Shown one piece after another: positions 36,579-47,659 of a stretch of 64,000 bases of DNA. The notes under the pieces were generated by a model. The model saw only the letters and a list, made by a program, of their open reading frames with translations. It was not told the DNA's origin and made no database searches. Numbering within the stretch: position 1 is the stretch's first letter; every line of letters starts with the position of its first letter. The stretch is from Formicarius rufipectus. Its lineage: Eukaryota > Chordata > Aves > Passeriformes > Formicariidae. Location of the stretch: contig VXAU01004985.1 in assembly GCA_013399695.1 (NCBI GenBank), forward strand, positions 12,169 to 76,168, given 5' to 3'. A program made the position numbers and the translations under genes.

Positions 36579-39500
36579 AATTATTTTGCATTGATTCACC
36601 TTTATACTAACTGCTAAGAAAGGATGATCTTCACAGTTTTTTGACGACTGATTAGTGACAATGAGACTTACGAAAATTTCCATGGTAATTTAATGAAAGA
36701 CCTGGGCCTAACATCACATATGGAAGTAGGAGGGCACGGAAGAATGCTGGTGTAAGGAAAGCTCTTTGCTGAGGGTTTGCATTTAGATACCCTTGAGTTT
36801 CTGGAGATGACCAACATTAATTCACAGAGCAGTGCAACCTAGAGCAGCTTCTCAGCTGCTCTAATTTTCACCTTGATTGCTTACAGCACTTTTGCTGGGA
36901 CATGAGATAGATGGGAATTCTGCACTTCCCAAGGACTTCACAGACCCCTGCAGAAGAAAGGGATGTGCCATACCAGAAAGGCAAGTGTATGACAATACTC
37001 AGTAGCTTTCTTCTATATGAAGAAACAAGGTAGTTGCAAATCCTCTTCCTCTGTATATCACCCTTTTGACAGAGACCCTGAGGAGGATTGAGCTGCACTG
37101 ACCCACCGAGGATTTTGGATATTCTGTTTTTATGGACTTTTCGCACTGTTAGCATGATTTAAAGGGTCTATAGTAGAACCACAGTGTTGAACCATTTAGT
37201 GAGACTGTTCACATATTTAGTTTGCTCTAGAAAGTTCAGCAAATCTCAGATGAAGGCTTCAAAACCTTTATTTGGGTGGTCTTTGTCAGCAAATTTCACA
37301 GTACATGAAGTTTTGTATTGACAAGATACTGTATTTGAGTTCGTTTGACTTTGGCTGAATTTTTGCCCACTGAGATATAACAGAAATGAAGCTGTGTTAA
37401 GGCCTTTGTTCCTTTCCTGTGCATTGTCTCATCACTACTATGCAAATGAGGGACTGTTAATCCAGAATGCCAGTGCTACTTTGCTGTTGTAATTAACTTA
37501 GCAAAGGTAAGGAATATCCTCTGTCTTTAAACCTGGGAAAATGACCAACACAAATATTAATTAGTAAAGCTTTTTATATCCAGAAGCATCTGGCAACACT
37601 GTTTGCCCTATTCATTGTATCAAATAAATTTATTTTTATATATTGAAATGAAGCGGTGAGGAGTTCTCTTGTAACTTAAGTGTTCTTGGAGAGGAAGAAT
37701 GTGGCACTTAAACAATCTAGCTCACAGAAGTTCTTTCTAAATCTTGCAGACAAGTTTCTTTATGAGAACACTGTCTCCATTTTGTGTGTAAAAGACTTCC
37801 CTCCAGTTATTATGGAAGAATGGAGTTTTGATTTGTGGTACTTTTGAATTGATGCAGATATATTAATTTCAAAAATAGGATTTTCTACAAGACCTAAAAT
37901 TCAAAACAAATAAGGAGGCATGAGCTCTTCTGTGCCTTTTGAGCTCAGTTTTAGGCAGGCAGGCCTGTGCCTGGGCAGGCAGGCTCTGATGAAAGCACCC
38001 TTCTCTCAAGCCAATTTCCTCTCCCATGTTGAAAGCCAGTGATCTGCCTCTGCCTCCTCATCATCCTACTGCTGTGAGGTCTAAAGTCTAGGAATTTTCA
38101 AACCGTATTTGGGAATTTCTGGTTTTGCTTCAAATGTTCTATTTAAAACCCTTCTGATGTACTAATCGGTCTATTTTCCTGATGTAGTGTATATGCAAGC
38201 TCATTTTTCCAAGTGCTATAGCTTTGCATTACTAAGAAGCAAAAGGCCCCTAGATATATGATGCAACTTATTTGTGTACTAGTGCTAGTCAAGGGAGAAT
38301 CCTGGCCAGCAGTAAATCTGCATCACTCCGTTGCAGCTGGGAGAACTGCAATGATTAAATGAGCAAAGGATCTATCCTAGTCTTTTCTGGTTAAAGTGAA
38401 TGCTGTTGTAGATTAGAGAAGGAGCTGCTATACATATGAGGCAAACAAGTCTTGCAGCTTTTCCATTGCTTGCTTTCAAGACTTCATTAAGGTTATGACT
38501 TTATGGTTTTGCTCCCCATTTCTCTCTGTCAGATGATAGAGCTTGTATCTAACAAACATGTTAACATTCTGAAGCTCAGTTACAGATTTTTAATAGCTAC
38601 ATTTTTAGACTGAGAACTTAACACTCCTAATTACATACAATATCCTTTTGCTGTGACTGCATGCAAAGTTGTAAGTGTGGTGCAGGGAAATTTGCAGTAA
38701 TTACTGAACAGATGCACTTAATGAATTCTCTGCTGGATTCCAAGCTTGTGAGTTGCACTGTGTGCTGGAGCAATGTGACAACAGTTGCTCAGGTCGTTGT
38801 GACATCACATCCTCCCTCTCGTCACAGCAGCAGCAGCAATCAATTTTCCTTAGAAAGATTGCAAACATCATCTTTCCATTAAATGGCATGGTATTTAGTG
38901 TCTTCCTGCTGCTGCTGCTGCATGATGCTGCATCTTAATTCTATTGATTTAGCATCCTTTCCAGCAACCCCCCTTCCCCTTCTCACAGTCATGCAGACTG
39001 ATGAGACCCATCAAACGTGTTGGGAAAGGGGAGAGGGTAGACAACCTCCTCAGCCAGTATTACTTAATTCAGTTTCACCTCCAAGTTCCTCTTCTATGTA
39101 AATTAGTTTTACATAGAGATGGAGATGAGGACAAGGGACACTGGATTCATATTTCATATCCTTTCTCTGTTAACATTGACAGTGAATGCTTATTAGGAGT
39201 GAAAGCTTTTCAAAATCAAATTTTACTAGTTTCTTCCCCACATATGTAGATAGCTGAGGTCCTTAAAGTTCTCCCATAGGGCATGCTGATTTCTTTTTAT
39301 GAACTCAGTTTTTCCCATTCTTTTTTTCCTTTCCATTTCTGAGTCTTTCACTCTTGAACTGTGGTAACAGATGTAGTCCCCAAAATTTGTACTGTTTTTC
39401 TCTTTATACTGTGTCATTTCATCTCTTTTATTATTTTTGTTTGTACTTTGTGAATGCCAGTGTGATTTAGTTTGACTGGTGTCAACTGAAAACTAAGTTC

Positions 39501-39686
39501 TCTTGCTCTAGTCCCCACACACAGCTAAGCACATATAGGAGGTTTTTTTTAGCTCAAGCAGAGCAAGTTATTTAACACCTTTGGAAAGAGGCTTGAAGTA
39601 AAAATTATAAATATGTTAACTTTCTGAAACTGCTTACAAAATTTTACTCTGTTAGATAATTGAATTTTATTTATTGTTTTCTAATG
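36579..39686. other. Unique non-coding DNA
   Basis: About 3.1 kb with no gene. Contains the CAG/CTG segment at 38755-38935 listed separately and a small (GGCA)n patch at 37955-37985. Confidence 0.5.
38755..38935. repeat. Inverted CAG/CTG triplet runs with CRE-like sites
   Basis: (CAG)4 near 38826 and (CTG)5 near 38908 are reverse complements about 80 bases apart and could pair as a hairpin. Just upstream lie TTGTGACATCACA (CRE/AP-1-like, near 38798) and paired 'acagttgctca' and 'gagttgcactg' elements. Could be a cis-regulatory element; there is no reading frame support. Confidence 0.4.
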
Positions 39687-39690
39687 ACTA

Positions 39691-40026
39691 TGTGCGGAAT
39701 TAGCAGGAAATTGGACACAGCACTACGACCAATATGATCTCAGGCTAATGCCAATTTATTGTTCACAGAGCTCATTGTTTTATACATTTAGAGCATCAAC
39801 ATCACACATACATCAAGCATTTATTGGCTACTACCTGCTGTCCACTTGTCACGTAGGCATCTCTTTGTTCATTTATTTTTGCAAATTCATACATATTTCC
39901 CGTATGCAGTTTTCTCTTTTGTATCTTTTTCAAGGTTTTTACCACATAGCCACATTGTCTCACAAACTCAGAATCTCTGGATTGCTCACGCTTACAATAT
40001 GCTCTTGTTCTTGCAAATATCCCACA
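39691..40026 (-). mobile_element. Short solo LTR, probably class I (gamma-like)
   Basis: A 336-base LTR with TG...CA ends (on minus TGTGGGATATTT...TTCCGCACA) flanked by a 4-bp duplication ACTA (39687-39690 and 40027-40030). The minus strand carries TATAAAAC (+ 'gttttata' at 39778-39785) and AACAATAAAT (+ 'atttattgtt' near 39754). Short length and a 4-base duplication fit gammaretrovirus-like elements. No internal genes adjoin it, so a solo LTR. Four bases alone is weak evidence, but it coincides with the correct ends. Confidence 0.78.
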
Positions 40027-40235
40027 ACTATGTAGATAAAGATAATTGATTTACAAATATCAGGCAGACACCTTTAAGAAAACCTTAAAAGAGATTTTCA
40101 TTGAGGCCATGATTCTGCTGTTGGACTTGAGCATGAAACCTTACTGAAGTCACAGGATTTTTCAAACAAGTGGTTTCAGTTACTTGTAGGCTGAGGGGCA
40201 TAATGATAAAATGCACTGCATGATTAAGTGAGAGT

Positions 40236-41268
40236 TGTCATGGGTTTCTGTAGCTGAATTTTTAGTAGAAGGGGGGGCTTCCCGGATGGTTTCTGTTAGA
40301 AGCTGCTAGAAGCTTCTCCTGTCCTGTGGAGCCAGTGACAGCCAGGTCCAGGAGGGACTTCCTGCTGGTGGACAGAGTTGAGCCAATTAAGAATCATAGT
40401 CACGCCTCTGTGATAACATTTTTAAGAATTAGGAGTTGCGCAGTTGGAAAATTCCAGCCATGAAATAACAACGCAGAGACCAAGGTCAGAGCAGGAGGAG
40501 GTGAAGGAGGGACCCCATGTTGGAGCAGGGGCGGGGGAAAGACTGAAAGCTATTTCGCCCCCCCTTCCCTGAAGCCCATGAAGATCTTTTGGGATGCGGA
40601 GACCCCCCTGCAGCCCCTGGAGGAGCAGGTGAATGCCTGAAGAAGCTGTTGCCCTGTGGGAGGCCAAGTATGGAGCAAGATCTTGGAAGAGACTTGTGGC
40701 CATGACTCCTGGAGAAGGAGACCCACGTGGAACAGGTTTTTTCCCCTGGTAGAAGTGTTGCCCGGGGGTGGACTCACATTTGGAGAGGTCTATTGAGGAC
40801 TGTCTCTCGTGGGAGGGACTCCATGGGAGCAGGGGAAGGACTAAGAGCTGCGACACCCCTGAAGACTGTGGTGAAGACTGTGGTGGAACAGATTGTCCCC
40901 CTGCAGCCCATGGAGGACCATTGGGGTGCAGAGACCTGACTGCACCCCATGGGTGACCCACAGGACAAGAGGAATGGCAGCAACAACAACCACCACCTGC
41001 AAAACTCCCATTCCCTGCTCTCTCGAACTGCTGGAGGGAGGAGTGGGAGGAGAGGAGTGTTCTTGAGACTGATTTATTTCTTACTTTTTAGTTTTATTAC
41101 CTTTAGTTTTAGTTCTTATCTTGTTAGCAATAAATTTAAGTATTTAGCTGCTCTGAGTTTGTTTTACCATTATCTCTCAGCTGTTTTTTACCTTTTCTCC
41201 TTTTCCCTTTCCCTCTGGGAAAGGCGGGGCCTAGAGGTTTGGGTGGACACCGGGTGAAAACCACCACA
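40236..41268 (+). mobile_element. Solo LTR, avian ERVL type
   Basis: A 1033-base LTR starting TGTCATGGGTTT and ending GTGAAAACCACCACA. It is flanked by a perfect 5-bp duplication AGAGT (40231-40235 and 41269-41273), the length expected for ERVL integration. AATAAA at 41129-41134 sits in a T-rich 3' part; the 5' half is GC-rich. A short internal tandem 'gaagactgtggt' occurs twice near 40860-40885. The 179-codon minus-strand frame across 40422-40961 is a by-product of this GC-rich LTR and not a gene. Confidence 0.93.
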
Positions 41269-41391
41269 AGAGTAATTGCTACTTTCATCAATTATCAAGT
41301 CATTTCAATGGCAACACTGTAGGAATTGAGCAAAGAATGTAAATGCATGGGAGAAAAATGAGTCTCTGAAACTTGTAGGTGCTCTAATATG

Positions 41392-41816
41392 TTGTTGGCT
41401 AGACTTCGCGAACGAAGATTTTGGGATAAGCCTGCGCAATGGATTTTTTTTTTAGGTGAGGCACAGTGTGCGTGGAACTGGCCCCACCCTCTTTACTCCT
41501 GAGGTTCATTTTGCCACGGCCAAGCATGCTCGGACGGTGACAGTGAGTTCCTTGGGATTTGAACCGGCGTCCTCAGAGGAGGAGCCGGCTCCAGAGGCGG
41601 CGACTTACAGCATTCGGCTAATGCCCGCTGCCCATTTCAGATTAACATTAAAGAAATAAACAGCAAACAGAAAAGCAATAATGTCAGGTTGTTGAGCAAT
41701 CCTGGGAGCCCACACGTGGGTCAGAGCACCAGGGGAAGACCTCACCTTATCCTCTCTGCCACTGAATGACACAAACGTGGCACTGCAGCCACGCCTGCAA
41801 CACAAGCTGGGGCAGG
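41392..41816 (-). mobile_element. Composite tRNA-derived SINE, copy 1
   Basis: Whole 425-base unit flanked by a perfect 9-bp duplication TCTAATATG (41383-41391 and 41817-41825). On the minus strand it reads: a 5' module (41816 down to ~41633); a tRNA-like segment with a degraded A box and a B box whose CpG has decayed (GGATTTGAACC on +, 41555-41565); a body; then a 3' tail ending in (CAA)n (seen as TTGTTGG at 41392). The same module order occurs at 44963-45416. The tail and duplication show target-primed retrotransposition by a partner LINE. The tail is unlike CR1. The tRNA part resembles Ser/Leu-type tRNA with a long variable arm. Confidence 0.85.
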
Positions 41817-41825
41817 TCTAATATG

Positions 41826-42437
41826 TAGGTGTCTATATATAGGTGCTCCATGTGCAAAGGGCTGTTTTCCTCTCCCATTAAAACTGGCCCTCTGCAGGAT
41901 AGGATGTTTGTGCACTGCTGCTTGTGATGTGAATAGCAGAATACTAAGCCCATTTAGTTGATACTGATTTCCTCCCCCACTCCCAAAGCTGTTTATTACC
42001 AAATGTATACTGTTAATAATCACTATTTCACATGAAATGTACTCTGAAAAAGGCATCTTTCAAATGCATAGACTTAATTTACCTGTATTTGGTGGCATTG
42101 TACCACATGTTATTAGTCTTACAGGAGGGACATCGTCTTCAGTCCCAACTGCTTGCCATTAATTTAAAGACAATTGATGTTCTTTCCATTATAAACATTA
42201 TCATAATTCAGAATTACAGATCTTGCAGGTCAAATTATGTTCTGACTCTTAAACTGCCCTAGTAACTGAAAATATTATTTACCCCGCAGCATGTATTCTT
42301 TTTCTTAAAACTACTGTATAAGCAAATCTAAGAAATCTCTGCCAAAGCTGAGTAAAAAAAAACCCCTCACTTTTCCTTTTTAAAATCTGGAATATTAAAA
42401 TAGAAATTGATAATCGAAGCTTATTTCAGTCTGAGTC
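41826..42437. other. Non-coding DNA
   Basis: No gene or repeat recognised between the SINE and the LTR to its right. Confidence 0.45.
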
Positions 42438-43255
42438 TATGAGACCCTAGGTTTGAGCTACAAGCTTATCAAAGGGATTTTACTTTTAAAATATATAAGA
42501 CTCCAAAATACGTCCACCAGACTTATTAAAAGGGCCTTCACTTCTTTTATACCTTGAGAGAATGTACAGGAGAAGATGCAGCATACATGTCTCAGGTCGT
42601 CACTTTTACTAGCAAGCCTCAGAAAATAAGGGAACTTGACAAAAGTTTAAAGGGCAATGTTCAATCAAAATAAAACATTTCACAAATAAATGACTTGGCA
42701 CATGCTAACCCATACAACTTTGCAAAATTCAACCCATCTTGCTTTACGTTACCTAAATATCAAGAAAGGAGATGAGGAGAAGAAGTAAAGAAAGAGAGAA
42801 AAAGAGAAAATTATAACTACCATCCTAAATCTAACATAGCTCCAGCTACCAGGAGCTCAGGAAATGGCAGGGCCACAACACTGTGGAGACCAGACTCTTT
42901 AGTTTTATCTGCTGTGGACCCCTGTGGCTTCAATCTCACTCTCTCCCCCTTCCCTGCTCCCACTGGGATTTCTGGCCCACTGGCCACTCTGGGGTTCCCG
43001 GGCAGGGTGAGGTACAGTGCTCCTGGTGTGTTAGCCATCTGAGGCTACGTTAGGGACTCCAGGGGGTGTGGCGTGAGGCAGTGCTCTGGTGTGCCAGTGA
43101 CTGACATCTGCTCCAGGTCTGCCCAAGGAGGCTCCAAGGGATTGGGGTATGGAACAGGGCACCACTTCACCTTTGTGAAGTTTGACCTCTCCCTTCGCCG
43201 TCACACACAGACTCTTGAGTTGGTCTGAGCCAATAATATAATCCAGTATCTCACA
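42438..43255 (-). mobile_element. Solo LTR, family B copy 2
   Basis: An 818-base element, the reverse-complement match of 10506-11290. On minus it starts TGTGAGATACTGG and ends ...GGGTCTCATA. A 5-bp GAGTC lies on both sides (42433-42437 and 43256-43260), a probable target-site duplication. Minus-strand TATAAAAG (+ 'cttttata' at 42544-42551) and a TTAATAAG signal (+ near 42532) align with the promoter and poly(A) elements of copy 1. The two copies differ by many substitutions and indels, so the family is old. Confidence 0.85.
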
Positions 43256-43260
43256 GAGTC

Positions 43261-44952
43261 GTAGGGCAAGTGTTCTTTATCTTATAGTCCATAGTGTATA
43301 TAGTAAAAAAAGTGTTGAAGGTGCATCTAATTACTGCAGAGCACAAGGGACTGTAGTAGATTCTGATGCTGCTCTTAGAAAAACAGTTAATTTTTCAGCA
43401 TTTATGTACAGAATCTTATTTCACAGCTCCTCAAATAACAACAGTAGTGGGATTTTCCAGAGCCCCAGCTGTTGGCTAATTCTGCTGTTGCAAAAGTCTA
43501 GGAATATCTTCAGAAAGTCCAGAACAGGACACCCTCTGGTACTCTTAAAAATTCCTTTGCAGATAAATTTATTTCACGTAACCTTGATAAAATTTCAGCA
43601 GAAAATACCTAATGGCTGCTGCTCACCTTAGCTTTTAGTTGATTGTTTGCTTTCAATAATTATGCAGTGTATTTAGATAAACTGATATTGAGTATCTGGC
43701 TTCAATAAAACTGTCAGGGTAGATCTGAGTTGAAAATGTTTAGTGACATTTGGGTGTATGTTCTGCAAAAAAAAAAGATTATTTTTTTTCATGCTTTCTG
43801 ACTTTAAGAGAGGTGGATATTAATTTAGTTGCTTTATCTCTTCTCTCAATTAAACCTAGATAGAATTGACTACATGGAAACCTCCTGCCTCACAGTGCAA
43901 AGCCATGGCTTACTGATAAGTGTTGGTGCTGGAGCCTGGAATATTTGAATGATTATTATTCAAGAACCTGGTTGAATGGGAGGTGCAGCAGCTCCTCTGT
44001 TACAACAATTTGCAGCTCATTTGTACAGGCACTGATTGCTGGTACCTTTAATTATTCTGGCTATGAAGTTGAGTCCTTTCCTCTTGATAAGCCCTGCTCC
44101 AAGAGTAATCTCTGGGAGAGACACAGGACAAAGACAAACAGCTGGAGGAACCCTGACAAAACCACTGCTGTTTGAAATGTCACCTGGGAGTCAGCGTAGC
44201 AGCCTGGGGAAATCAGGGGGATTTCTGGCTATGTTAAATATTGTACATGACTTTCATTTGGATAGGCTGAATCTGCAACTTGAATATGCTCCCCAGCACT
44301 CCCACATTTCTGAAGTATGAACTATTACAGTTGCTATGTGGCTTCATGATATTATTCCTGTATCTATGGCTAATGCTTAAGGCTTAATTGTTCTTGAGTC
44401 AAGGTAAGTCTCAATAGAATGGAAATTACAACATTGGTGACAACTTGGAACCACTTGTTCCTGGATGATGCTTCTGTCTGCATGACAACATGATCAAAGT
44501 AAATTTTCCTTCATGGGAAAATATGTTTATTCTTTAGTGCTGTTTTCTACCTTATGTTCTTGTCTAAGTAATTACTATTGTGTCATTTAAGTAAAGTGCC
44601 ATTTTTGAAGTTAAATTCTATGTGATGACTTGTCATTTAGTCTCTGATCTTGTTAGCCTAGTTGCTGAATCAGCAACGATAATTTGAGCCTTCTGTTTTA
44701 TTAGCTATCATTTACAGTAACACTTTATGAACACTGTCTGCACTGATACTTAAATGAAACCTCTAGAACCTGTTCCCAGCTAGTTGTGTGTTTGTATTGT
44801 ATTCAGTGTCTTATACTTGATGTCTCTTGTTTGGGGAAAGCAAGTTTTGTGTCCTTTTGAGAAGTTTTCAGCTTTGAATATTTCAGTGTTTATCAAGGAC
44901 TGATCTCTTCAGATGCTTTGGATAAGCCTTCTTGGAGTATACCTGTATCTTT
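43261..44952. other. Unique non-coding DNA
   Basis: About 1.7 kb. A strong donor-like GTCAAG|GTAAGT near 44403 has no open exon behind the nearest acceptor (CTATTACAG near 44330). No gene called. Confidence 0.5.
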
Positions 44953-44962
44953 AGGCTCCTAA

Positions 44963-45416
44963 GCCTGCTGCCCCAGCTTGTGTTGCAGGCATGGCTGCAG
45001 TGCCACGTTTGCGTCATTCGGTAGCAGAGAGGATAAGGTGAGGTCTTCCCCTGGTGCTCTGACCCACGTGGGCTCCCAGGATTGCTCAACAACCTGACAT
45101 TATTGCTTTTCTGTTTGTTGTATTTTTTTTCCTTAATGTTAATCTGAGATGTTACACTCAGATGTTAAACTCAGGCGGCTGGTGTTGGCCGAGTGGCGTA
45201 GGCCCCCGCCTGTGGAGCCGGCTCCTCCTCTGAGGATGCCGGTTCGAATCCTGGAGGAATTCGCTGTCGCCGTCCGAGTGTGCTCGGCCGTGGCAAGATG
45301 AACCTCAGGAGTAAAGGGGGTCGGGCCAGTTCTGTGCACACTGTGCCTCACCAAAAAAAATCCTTTGCGCAGGCTTATCTCAAGATCTTCGCTCACGAAG
45401 TCCAGCCAACAACAAC
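44963..45416 (+). mobile_element. Composite tRNA-derived SINE, copy 2 (best copy)
   Basis: A 454-base unit flanked by a perfect 10-bp duplication AGGCTCCTAA (44953-44962 and 45417-45426). Modules: a ~210-base 5' part of unknown origin (44963-~45173); a tRNA-like head with A box TGGCCGAGTGGC (45186-45197) and B box GGTTCGAATCC (45241-45251), 55 bases apart start to start as in long-arm (Ser/Leu-like) tRNAs; a ~90-base body; an A8 run; a 3' end 'gctcacgaagtccagcc'; then (AAC)n. Because the duplication encloses the 5' module, that module was part of the RNA that inserted and is not flanking DNA. This is unusual, since the pol III promoter would be internal, 200 bases from the 5' end. Confidence 0.88.
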
Positions 45417-45426
45417 AGGCTCCTAA

Positions 45427-45836
45427 ACCAAGATGCAAAGGAAATTTGACCTTTGAGCCCTTTGGGAAATTTTGCCTGTAATGCATAGGTGCTGTTACAT
45501 CTTTTTGAATTGGGAAGAAGAGGATCTTTCCATGTTGGTGAAATAAGTGTTACACTGGAAGGACTGGGGAAGATTTTAGACCTGGAGTTGCACATCTTTC
45601 CTCAGTTTCAACAGTTCTCTCTCCTCTTTGGCAGTAAGTTGCACTAGTCCTGCTGCTTGCTGGCACTTTTACTAACCAAGAGACAATTTGAGTTTTTTGA
45701 GAGTATTTCAAATGAACCTGGAGGAAGAAAAAAGCAAAGGCAGAACATGATTTGTGTGTCAAAATCTCCCTCTGATTCCTTTGCTATGACTAATTTGTGT
45801 TTTTTAAGAAATTTATACTGTACCATATGGATTCCT
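45427..45836. other. Non-coding DNA between two SINEs
   Basis: No gene or repeat recognised. Confidence 0.45.
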
Positions 45837-45847
45837 AAATCCAAATG

Positions 45848-46103
45848 TTGTTGTTGTTGGCTGGACTTCGTGAACGAAGATCTTGAGATAAGCCTGCGCA
45901 ATGAATTTTTTAAGTGAGGCACAGTGTGCGCAGAGCTGGCCCCACTCCCTTTACTCCTGAGTCTCATCTTGCCACGGCCAAGCATGCTCGGACGGTGACA
46001 GCGAGTTCCTCCAGGATTCGAACCAGCGTCCTCAGAGGAGGAGCCAGCTCCACAGGCGGGGGCCTACGCCACTCGGCCAACACCTGCCGCCTCTCAAGTG
46101 TAA
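45848..46103 (-). mobile_element. tRNA-derived SINE, copy 3, without the 5' module
   Basis: A 256-base unit with a perfect 11-bp duplication AAATCCAAATG (45837-45847 and 46104-46114). On minus it starts within 'ttacacttgagaggcggc', carries A box TGGCCGAGTGGC (+ ~46068-46079) and B box GGTTCGAATCC (+ 46014-46024), and ends in (CAA)4 at 45848. It lacks the ~200-base 5' module of copies 1 and 2. It is either a 5'-truncated copy of the composite or the ordinary form of the SINE. The intact CpG in the B box suggests a fairly young copy. Confidence 0.93.
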
Positions 46104-46114
46104 AAATCCAAATG

Positions 46115-47653
46115 AGGCAACTTGGAAAATACATTGGGAATTTGTGAAGAGAAAGGAACAAGAATCCTGATACTTTTGTAACTGTGAAATAGTCTTCTAA
46201 CCAAGTTTACTACTCCAGAATGAAGCACAGAAAAAACTTTGGATACACAAAGATTAGTTTTATGCTGCACAACTGTCTTTTAATTTCATTTGAAATATTC
46301 CTTTTCAATTTTAAGAGTAGTTTGATATATTTAGTGGATTTACTGTACCCAGTAAATTGCCTATACACATGCCATGTTTGTCATCATAACTACAAAATAT
46401 TTATTCTTGTTTGAAATATGTTGTTTTTTCAAGTCACTGAGTAGAATCTGAATGACTAGTATATTTGTGACTGCTGTATGGAGGCATATTTATACCTTTG
46501 GGCATTCACAAAGGAACAAAGCAGAGAATCTTTTGAAATTGTGTGTCTTTGCCATCAAATAATCTCTGATAGCCACAAAGAAAATAACTTTTGTCATGCT
46601 TTTAGTTTTCTTTTTTCCTACATTGCCTTTCATAAGGTCTGTTCTTTGTATGTAATTTCATATTTGTTAAACAGGTGTAAACTGCAGGAAGGATTGGCAA
46701 TCTTAGTATGGCTGCTGAAGAACAAAACAGTAGCAGTTCCCAAACTTGCTAAAGAAAAATAGCAGTGAGGAGCAGGAATAATTAAAGAAGACATGATTAA
46801 GAATTTAGCCTATATTTGTTATACAGTCTAAATCCCTAACAATATAGGTGGTGAGAGAAAGGAATTAAAAAATGTGCCCAAGTTATGTAATATGTGAGAA
46901 TGTAGGTAGTACTTTGTATAACAGTAATGCTTTTTAAATGAAAGGAGCATTTGCTTTACAGTTCATTGTGGCTGAAGGGTCATGTACCACAATAGTTAGA
47001 AGTGAAGTGTCTTATCTGATAATTTTCCTTTCCCTTGGAATTCAGTGATCAAAAGTGGGCAACTATTGTTGGTATTATTCACTCTTCTTCACTTCTTTGC
47101 TGATGTAATTCATGCCATCCTAAGGCATTCTTTGGTCATTGAAATTTTGGGACACAGATGAACAAAACAGTAAGTGGAAAACAGACAGAGTTGCAGAAAG
47201 TGACAGATATTCATAGAAGCATAAGGATAAGTGGTCAGGGTGAGGGATGGACATAATATGTCACCTGTGTTAAAAAAGAAGCAGTTGGACTTCCTCAGTG
47301 AAAGACTTGTTTTAAAAAAACAAAACCACCAACAACCAACCACACAAAAATCTGAAACAGAAAAGTTGGAAATTATAATGTTATATATGTATATTTTTAA
47401 AGGCACCATATGAAAAGGCTATGTAAAAAAAGCATGGCAAAACCAAAGAAAATAGGTGAAGGCAGTATGGGATGTATTTTGAACTCAGTCATGCATTTTC
47501 ATGTGATTGGTCCCATTACAATAAGTGAGAGTAGCTACTACTGCAAAAGCTGCCAAATTAGATTTTTTGGTAATGATAACTTGAAAAATGTTCAACATAG
47601 TTTGCTTCAGAAGATCAGTCAAACAGCCCTTAAATTCAACACCCAATGTGTTT
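46115..47653. other. Unique non-coding DNA
   Basis: No gene or repeat recognised in about 1.5 kb; AT-rich. Confidence 0.5.
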
Positions 47654-47659
47654 ATGGAG

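Noticed and set aside
40422..40961. 179-codon minus-strand open frame
   Set aside because: Lies entirely within the ERVL LTR at 40236-41268 whose ends are fixed by a 5-bp duplication; GC-rich LTR sequence simply lacks stops.
44331..44402. Exon ending GTCAAG|GTAAGT
   Set aside because: Every frame from the nearest acceptor is closed by a stop.
45173..45260. Functional Ser/Leu-like tRNA gene
   Set aside because: A and B boxes are good, but the segment is embedded in a retrotransposed unit with target-site duplications and I cannot pair a full acceptor stem; it is a SINE head.
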